Shown here: piece by piece, positions 24,712 to 29,935 of the stretch
Layout of the letters: every line of letters starts with the position of its first letter
Numbering within the stretch: position 1 is the stretch's first letter
DNA from: a virus
Direction: 5' to 3' (one strand)
Length of the DNA stretch: 29,935 bases
IMG/VR virus record: IMGVR_UViG_3300048924_000223
Location: 1-29,935 of that record
Program-made: the position numbers and the translations under genes
The notes under the pieces: model-generated
Told to the model about the DNA's origin: nothing
Seen by the model: the letters and a program-made list of their open reading frames with translations, nothing else
Databases searched by the model: none

Positions 24712-26136
24712 ATGGCATCGCCAAACGTTAAAATCAAAGCTTTCCCAGCCAAACGTTTTTTTGTAGAAATGCTAACCCGAGATATTGAGCTGGCTGACTC
24801 AATTTTGGATCTTCTTGATAACTGTCTAGATGGAGTGTTAAGAAAAAACAACTTCACCCCCGAGCAAACATTCGGAAAATCAGATGTTTACAAAGGATAC
24901 CATGCTCATATTGAATTTGACGAAAACGGTTTTAAGATTACCGATAACTGTGGCGGCATACCAGGAAAACTTGCCGAAAATTATGCCTTTAGGCTAGGAA
25001 GACCTTCAGAGAGAGAGGCAGAAGATTTGCCAACGATCGGGGTGTATGGGATAGGCATGAAGCGCGCAATTTTCAAGATGGGGACGTCCGCTAGAATATT
25101 AAGTAAAACTGACCATGAACAATTCAGTGTTAATATATCCCCCGAATGGATGGAAAACGATGACGATTGGGCGTTAGAATTAGAGAGAAGCAATGTCGAC
25201 CTCAAAGAAACAGGTGTAAGCATCAATATCATTAATTTGAGAAAAGACATCAAGGCTTCACTTACAAAGGATCGTGGTTTCGAAGCTGACCTAATCAACA
25301 TTATCGCGAATCACTATAGTCTAATAATAAAGAAAGGGTTTGAAGTAGTAATAAATGGGACAGCTGTTAAGCCTAATAGTACTAATTTGATTTTTGATGA
25401 ATCCTCGATTAAAGATAATACTGACGGCATTGCACCTTACGTATATAAAAATGAGTCAAACGGCGTATCAATAAAAGTCGCTGTTGGATTTTACCGCAAC
25501 TTGCCAAGTGAAGAAGAAGAGGAAAATCTTTTATCTGGACGTTCCACCACTGAGAAAGCCGGTTGGACAATTATATGTAATGACCGCGTAGTATTGCATG
25601 CAGATAAATCGAAACTAACTGGCTGGGGTGAAGCTGGGCTTCCTCAATATCATACGCAGTTCATCGGCATCGCCGGAGTTGTCATATTCACATCATCGAA
25701 TGCAGAACGCTTACCAATTACAACAACTAAAAGAGGTGTTGATGGTAACTCCGAGCTATACCTTTCGACCAAGGATTTCATGAGAGAAGGCCTAAAATTC
25801 TTCACCGACTTTACGAATAAATGGAAAAGTAATGCAGACGAGAGAAGACAAATCGTTAGCACCGCTACCAATATGGTTTCAACCACTGAGACTGATTTTA
25901 CAAAATCAATACCACAAGAGAAATGGTCTACAGTTCGACGCTCAATCGGAGGCCAAGTATTTAAACCTAGATTGCCACTACCTCGTGATACAGACCCTTT
26001 ACGCCAAATAAAATTTAGCCGTAGACATAGCGAGATAAAATTAGTCTCAGAGCTAATTTTTGACGATGCCACGCAGCCACCAACTGAAGTAGGCCAGTTT
26101 TGTTTCGATGAATTTTTGAAAAAGGCTAAACAATGA
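24712..26136 (+). CDS. GHKL (MutL/MORC-like) ATPase of a cargo module
   Basis: From ATG 24712, with AAGGA seven bases upstream, the product is 474 residues. The Bergerat-fold ATP site is clear. The N-box is DLLDNCLD (33-40), with Asp33 where most GHKL proteins have the catalytic Glu. The G1 box is DNCGGI (78-83) and the G2 box GVYGIGMKRAIF (110-121). A transducer-like domain follows, and the conserved-Lys loop appears to be ITTTKRGVDG (336-345). The C-terminal ~100 residues are charged and helical. GHKL ATPases of this kind have been described in prokaryotic restriction-modification neighbourhoods as relatives of eukaryotic MORC. Its stop overlaps the next gene (ATGA), and a C5 methyltransferase lies beyond. 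I infer an ATP-driven clamp in a DNA-modification or defence system. Confidence 0.85.
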   Translation: MASPNVKIKAFPAKRFFVEMLTRDIELADSILDLLDNCLDGVLRKNNFTPEQTFGKSDVYKGYHAHIEFDENGFKITDNCGGIPGKLAENYAFRLGRPSEREAEDLPTIGVYGIGMKRAIFKMGTSARILSKTDHEQFSVNISPEWMENDDDWALELERSNVDLKETGVSINIINLRKDIKASLTKDRGFEADLINIIANHYSLIIKKGFEVVINGTAVKPNSTNLIFDESSIKDNTDGIAPYVYKNESNGVSIKVAVGFYRNLPSEEEEENLLSGRSTTEKAGWTIICNDRVVLHADKSKLTGWGEAGLPQYHTQFIGIAGVVIFTSSNAERLPITTTKRGVDGNSELYLSTKDFMREGLKFFTDFTNKWKSNADERRQIVSTATNMVSTTETDFTKSIPQEKWSTVRRSIGGQVFKPRLPLPRDTDPLRQIKFSRRHSEIKLVSELIFDDATQPPTEVGQFCFDEFLKKAKQ

Positions 26137-27125
26137 GTACTGGCGGAAGCATTCCATACCACTTAAGGCAAAACAAAGCTATTGAAAGGAATCTGTTCAT
26201 GGAATCCTTAAGAAGGCTTAATAACTATACAAACATATCCGAATATGTTTATATTGGATTTGGTGGTCCATTCCTCGAAGATTTCAAACAAGTTCACAAC
26301 TTATTGAAAGTCAATAACATGATTTCAATCGAAGGGGATGAAAATGTACATCGTAGACAACATTTCAATAAACCACTTTCTTGTATAAATTTAGGCATCA
26401 CACCAGAAATGAGTGGTGATTTTATTAATCGTTATAATTTTGACGATAAAACAATAATTTGGTTAGATTATGCGATGCCTTCAGGGTTGAACTCACAGCT
26501 AAATGAGACTGTTAACTTAATCACTAAGCTAAAGCCAAAGGATATTTTTAAGATCACTTTGAATGCTAATCCGGAAGGTCTTGGAAGAGACCCAAATGAG
26601 CGAGATCCTCGACCATACAGATATGGCAAGATAAGTGAGATTTTGACTGAAAACTTTTTACCAACCAATGCTAAAGAGGAAGATGTTGGATTCAAAAAAT
26701 ACCCATATCTACTTGTCAATGCTTTGAAACGAGCTATTGAGCATGGTTTGAAAGGTAGGAATGATATTAGAATCCATCCTTTAACATCTTTCGTTTATAA
26801 AGATGGTCAACAAATGGTAACTTTAACAGCCATTGTTCTTGATAATTCGGATGAAGAAGAGGCTAAATTCATAGACTGTTCAAGGATTAGAAATTGGCCA
26901 TTTTATGACGGGGAATGGCGAGAGCCTAAAAATATAAACGTACCTGTCATGTCCTTAAAAGAGAGAATTCACATTGAATCTCTATTGCCTGAAGCATCTG
27001 TCGATAATATTCATGAAGACTTAGGTTTTTACATTGGCTCCAATTCTTCTGGAGCCAATACAGATCTTAGTAACTTTATCGAATACTATAAGGTCGTTCC
27101 ATGGTATTCAAAGGTTCATTTTTAA
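26133..27125 (+). CDS. Rossmann-fold, methyltransferase-like partner of the GHKL ATPase
   Basis: The 330-residue product starts at ATG 26133, overlapping the ATPase stop by four bases, so the two are translationally coupled. I do not know a named family. Residues 38-50 (YVYIGFGGPFLED) look like motif I of a class I SAM-dependent methyltransferase. An acidic end of the next strand (SIEGDE, 65-70) and IIWLDYAMPSG (108-118) resemble motifs II and IV. The N-terminus is helical (YHLRQNKAIERNLFMESLRR). The C-terminal third is acidic and variable. It could modify DNA or protein, or be a catalytically changed Rossmann domain used for target recognition. No nuclease motif is certain. The last 50 bases overlap the convergent methyltransferase gene. 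Confidence 0.7.
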   Translation: MSTGGSIPYHLRQNKAIERNLFMESLRRLNNYTNISEYVYIGFGGPFLEDFKQVHNLLKVNNMISIEGDENVHRRQHFNKPLSCINLGITPEMSGDFINRYNFDDKTIIWLDYAMPSGLNSQLNETVNLITKLKPKDIFKITLNANPEGLGRDPNERDPRPYRYGKISEILTENFLPTNAKEEDVGFKKYPYLLVNALKRAIEHGLKGRNDIRIHPLTSFVYKDGQQMVTLTAIVLDNSDEEEAKFIDCSRIRNWPFYDGEWREPKNINVPVMSLKERIHIESLLPEASVDNIHEDLGFYIGSNSSGANTDLSNFIEYYKVVPWYSKVHF

Positions 27126-28227
27126 CCTTCACACAATAATCATATAAAGGCAATAGCATAGCCTCAGCGACAATGGGGCTAACGCTATTGCCTATCTGCC
27201 TAAAACTATGCCATTTAGTTGGATGGAACCGGAACCAATCAGGAAATCCTTGCAGTCGCGCAGCTTCACGCGGAGTTATCACTCTAGAATCTGTCGGGTG
27301 AATCGGTCTCACCGCTTGATAACTACCTTTGTCGCTTCCTGTACCTGCTCTTAAGGTTGGGCAAAAGCCATCGGGATTGAGGCGCTGAGATCTCGAAATT
27401 TTATCAGTTTCACCAAATGAAAGTTGACCATATCTTTTAATTATTTCATCATTATGAACTGTACCAAGAAATCCAGAAACTAACCCTTTTTTTAGATTAT
27501 CAATCGACTCAACATCACCTACGTTATTTGGGATATTGCCCCAGAGCCTTTCATAATAGTAACCATTTCTGTCCATTTTAACAGAACGCCAACCCTGCTC
27601 CTCAGTCTGCCATTCTTTTTCAATAGTGGATGGAAGCCCATAAAGTGCGTCTTTGACAAGAGTCGGCTCCATTGTTTTTTTGGGAAAGAAATCAGACTCT
27701 TTTAATTGATAAACTAAATCTTTTCTGAAACCAATGAAAAATATACGAGTTCTCGTTGTTGGAGCACCGTAGTTTGATGCATTAACTTTGATTGGATGTA
27801 ACAAACAGTAGTCATTATTAACTAAGGAAAAGGCTTCCTCTCTTACACCATTGTATTTTTCATTCATGATTCCTGGAACATTTTCAGCCAAAAAACAAAT
27901 TGGTGAAAGTTCGCTTACTAATCTAAAAAAATGTATATATAATTCATTTCTTACATCATCAGCGTTCCCTTTTCCCATAGTACTGAAACCTTGGCAAGGT
28001 GGACCGCCTACAACACAATCAATATTGTTTACGCCACATGCCGACAAAATATCATTTGCCGTAAGCGAGCTAACATCACGTTGTAAATGTGTTGATTTGG
28101 GAAAATTTAACTCATGTGAAAAAATAGCATGTTTATCTATCTCAACTGCTCCAGACAAGTCAAAGCCTGCACGCGCCGCCCCTAAACTTAAACCGCCAAC
28201 GCCAGAGAATAAATCAACTACATTCAT
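27076..28227 (-). CDS. DNA (cytosine-5) methyltransferase
   Basis: The 383-residue product contains all main C5-methyltransferase motifs in order: I DLFSGVGGLSLG (5-16), IV GGPPCQGFS with the catalytic Cys, VI ENVPG, VIII RTRIFFIGFR, IX RLQGFPDWF and X QIGNSVSPIVAEA. The target-recognition region lies between VIII and IX (about 185-290). It transfers a methyl group from SAM to cytosine C5; the target site cannot be read from sequence. It begins directly with motif I, so it has no N-terminal regulator domain. It is transcribed leftward, against the ATPase pair, from its own promoter with an inverted-repeat operator. It probably protects host DNA or supplies the mark read by the partners. Confidence 0.95.
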   Translation of the reverse strand: MNVVDLFSGVGGLSLGAARAGFDLSGAVEIDKHAIFSHELNFPKSTHLQRDVSSLTANDILSACGVNNIDCVVGGPPCQGFSTMGKGNADDVRNELYIHFFRLVSELSPICFLAENVPGIMNEKYNGVREEAFSLVNNDYCLLHPIKVNASNYGAPTTRTRIFFIGFRKDLVYQLKESDFFPKKTMEPTLVKDALYGLPSTIEKEWQTEEQGWRSVKMDRNGYYYERLWGNIPNNVGDVESIDNLKKGLVSGFLGTVHNDEIIKRYGQLSFGETDKISRSQRLNPDGFCPTLRAGTGSDKGSYQAVRPIHPTDSRVITPREAARLQGFPDWFRFHPTKWHSFRQIGNSVSPIVAEAMLLPLYDYCVKVKNEPLNTMERPYSIR

Positions 28228-28240
28228 ATTCAGATAACCA

Positions 28241-28298
28241 TGCTAAAGATTCAACTAATGATCGTTCATTCTACCATTAGTTGTGCAGCTTGCTAAAG
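28241..28298 (-). promoter_or_regulatory. Methyltransferase promoter with inverted-repeat operator
   Basis: CAACTAATG (28252-28260) and CATTAGTTG (28275-28283) are a perfect 9-bp inverted repeat with a 14-base spacer, so the half-site centres are 23 bases apart. On the minus strand the spacer contains TAGAAT (28268-28273), a good -10. TTAGCA lies 17 bases upstream as -35 (28291-28296). The octamer TGCTAAAG flanks the repeat on both sides (28241-28248 and 28291-28298), exactly 50 bases apart. The layout fits a repressor that controls the methyltransferase. The regulator is not visible in the window. Confidence 0.6.
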
Positions 28299-28585
28299 TC
28301 CTCGTTGCGTTTCAAATCAACCACAACCCAATCAAAAACATATCAGATCATTGATATTAATAGAAAAATAGTCACAATGAACATCTAAACCATCTTTCAT
28401 GGTGATAGCAGGACATTAGAGCTAACTAACGCTGCAACATTTGACCAAGTTGAATCATCTCTTAAAAGTAATCTTTGCTCCAACAGCACAAATCAATGCG
28501 ATTTTGTCGACCTAAATCTTTTCACTTACAATCATCCTACCAGCATCCTGTTCAAACTCTTCTTTCCCATTATGAAGTTTGGGGG
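28299..28585. other. AT-rich spacer without a supported gene
   Basis: Between the methyltransferase promoter and the end of A there is no convincing ORF or hairpin. In P2 this side of A holds orf91, tin and old; they are absent. No terminator for A was found. Confidence 0.6.
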
Positions 28586-29935
28586 TTACTGATTACCTTC
28601 AAAATTATTGGTATTTAGCACCGCTGCAGCTTGCTCAGACGGCGTGGGTGTCATAACTGGATCGTCACCGCTGGTGAGCTTTCCACAGTTATTGACAGGA
28701 CTCCGAGGCGCGGCAATGCCGCTTTTTAAAGTCAAAGGCTCAACGGCCAAAAGCTTTGGAACGATGCGCCATTCGGCTGTCCGGGTCACATGTACCAGCT
28801 CAGAGCCCAAGTGCGGGGCGTAGATGCCCACGACTCTCTCTATATCCTCTTCGTAGGCGTTGACCTCGTCAGTCACGTTACGAGCTACACGGACGGTCTG
28901 ACTATCACGTGGAACATTCGCCCCACCCTGCGCGGCGATATAAAGGTCAAATTCACCTTCATCAGCTGCAGCTCTAGCCGCTTCGACGCGCTCATCAAAT
29001 TCATCAGCAATGCTCTCCCCACGAGGTAGTTTGCGCAGCTCGCGATAAGCGCCCATCGTTGGCAGACCAATAGATTTGAATTGCGGGATGCGCCACGTTG
29101 ACGCCCAAGCGGTTACAGCTGCGGCTGTATCGGCGAGAGGCTTGCCGGTGTCGTGATCGACCTGACCATCGAGCGCGTAACCATCGATATTCTTCGCAAT
29201 GTACTTTGCAATGTAACCGGCTGCGCCACCTTGATTGAGATGCTTCGCTTCAAACCGCTGTGCTGCAGCGCCCTTTTCATCACCATCCTCTTTCAAGGCA
29301 TAACGGCGCATGATTTCGGTGATGTGTTTGCGCTGCTCAGGTTTGCAAAAAAGCATCATGTGCCAGTGTGGTGTCCCGTCATGATGCGGCTCAACAACGC
29401 GCATCCCGTAGATCTGCAGATCGTTATCTTTAAAAGCTGTGCGCATCAGACTCCAGATACGGCACAAATACCGCTGTCCATCCTTAGGCGTAAAGGCGGC
29501 TTCATTCCATCCATGATTGAGTTGCACCGTTTTTTTATCGCCCTTTCCGACCTGACGTGTCGGGTGATACTTCGATGGCGTGGTGATAGTGATAAACATA
29601 CCGACGTCACCCTGACCGGCCGCGTAGCGCTCAATCCCGGCGATAGTGTTCATCAGTTCCATACGACGAATTTCGGGGTTTGAAATACTGCCCATGACTT
29701 TGCTGATGAGATCGATGCGTTCGCCGGTTACTTTGTTTTCCAGTTCGCATGATTTGAGGTATTCGAGATTAGCCAGGCGGCGATAATGAACGTAGCGGAT
29801 CGCCGTTTTGCTGGCGTATGGAGAACGGTCTTTATTTACCTCACCGGCTGCAATCAGCAATGCCTCGTGCCAGCGCATACGCTGCGCCTTAAACTGGTTA
29901 ATCCACCATTCATCGTTAATCAGACGAGCAATAGC
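28586..29935 (-). CDS. A: gpA, rolling-circle replication endonuclease, C-terminal part
   Basis: The frame is open from the window edge to TAA 28586-28588 (449 residues). P2 gpA is about 760 residues, so the N-terminal third is outside. The HUH metal motif is HWH (residues 190-192 of this fragment) in EPHHDGTPHWHMML. The two catalytic tyrosines are Tyr241 and Tyr245 in GYIAKYIAKN, equivalent to P2 Tyr450 and Tyr454. gpA nicks the phage origin, which in P2 lies within gene A, and acts in cis. ATG 29878 is internal, not the start. The C-terminal ~150 residues are divergent. No damage is seen in this part. Confidence 0.95.
   Translation of the reverse strand, partial: AIARLINDEWWINQFKAQRMRWHEALLIAAGEVNKDRSPYASKTAIRYVHYRRLANLEYLKSCELENKVTGERIDLISKVMGSISNPEIRRMELMNTIAGIERYAAGQGDVGMFITITTPSKYHPTRQVGKGDKKTVQLNHGWNEAAFTPKDGQRYLCRIWSLMRTAFKDNDLQIYGMRVVEPHHDGTPHWHMMLFCKPEQRKHITEIMRRYALKEDGDEKGAAAQRFEAKHLNQGGAAGYIAKYIAKNIDGYALDGQVDHDTGKPLADTAAAVTAWASTWRIPQFKSIGLPTMGAYRELRKLPRGESIADEFDERVEAARAAADEGEFDLYIAAQGGANVPRDSQTVRVARNVTDEVNAYEEDIERVVGIYAPHLGSELVHVTRTAEWRIVPKLLAVEPLTLKSGIAAPRSPVNNCGKLTSGDDPVMTPTPSEQAAAVLNTNNFEGNQ

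Larger units (their letters stand above)
291..29935. mobile_element. P2-like prophage, left portion, tail genes decayed
   Basis: The gene order ogr-D-U-T-E'-E-FII-FI-H-I-J-W-V-S-R-lysC-lysB-K-Y-X-L-M-N-O / P-Q / cos / A is the P2 order, read from the ogr end of an integrated prophage. The boundary with host DNA lies somewhere between the yciI terminator and about 440. The other boundary, with integrase, repressor, cox and B, is beyond the window. Three AT-rich segments (about 320-3045, 13461-15693 and 24530-28585) interrupt the phage backbone, which is visibly richer in G+C. Lesions in D, FI, H and V, and the absence of G, make it very likely defective. Confidence 0.95.

Noticed and set aside
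1-29935. tRNA, rRNA, insertion sequences, CRISPR arrays
   Set aside because: No tRNA-like cloverleaf, transposase ORF or spaced repeat array was seen on either strand by reading.

Overview
The window is the left part of a P2-like (Peduovirus-type) prophage in an enterobacterial chromosome. It starts in the last 62 codons of host yciI. It then runs in prophage order from the ogr end, through the tail, lysis and capsid genes, across cos, and ends inside the replication gene A. The host genus cannot be fixed from 188 bases of chromosome. The YciI tail and the close match of most phage genes to P2 point to Enterobacterales.

Layout. 1-188 is yciI and 189-443 holds its terminator plus a candidate att site. 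444-3001 is an AT-rich cargo operon: a small wHTH-like/membrane-anchored protein followed by an OLD-family ATPase/TOPRIM nuclease. 3073-13427 carries, all leftward in the late order, ogr, D, U, T, E/E', FII, FI, H, I, J, W and V. 13461-15693 is a second AT-rich insert encoding an unrecognised ~600-residue membrane protein. 15694-21369 carries S, R, lysC, lysB, K, Y, X, L, M, N and O leftward. 21536-24320 carries P and Q rightward. 24488-24506 is the cos site. 24530-28300 is a third AT-rich cargo module: a MutL/MORC-like GHKL ATPase, an overlapping Rossmann-fold methyltransferase-like protein, and a convergent DNA cytosine-5 methyltransferase. 28586-29935 is the C-terminal part of the rolling-circle initiator gene A. 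Integrase, repressor, cox and B should lie beyond the right edge.

Condition. The head, terminase and lysis genes look intact, but the tail genes are broken in four independent ways. D has an in-frame amber codon, V has a one-base deletion, H has a one-base loss in a seven-A run, and a deletion fuses the interior of H to the interior of FI, removing G, the end of H and the first ~160 codons of FI. The phage should therefore not form working contractile tails, unless some lesions are sequencing errors. All three cargo loci have full-length reading frames.

How the genes work together. The structural genes form the usual Ogr-activated late operons. The lysis cassette combines a holin, a SAR endolysin with a catalytic Cys (P1 Lyz-like) and a nested spanin pair. 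The three cargo loci sit at the att end, between S and V, and at the cos/Q-A junction where P2 carries tin and old. They are the best candidates for anti-phage or conversion functions; the GHKL/Rossmann/C5-methyltransferase module is the most interesting.
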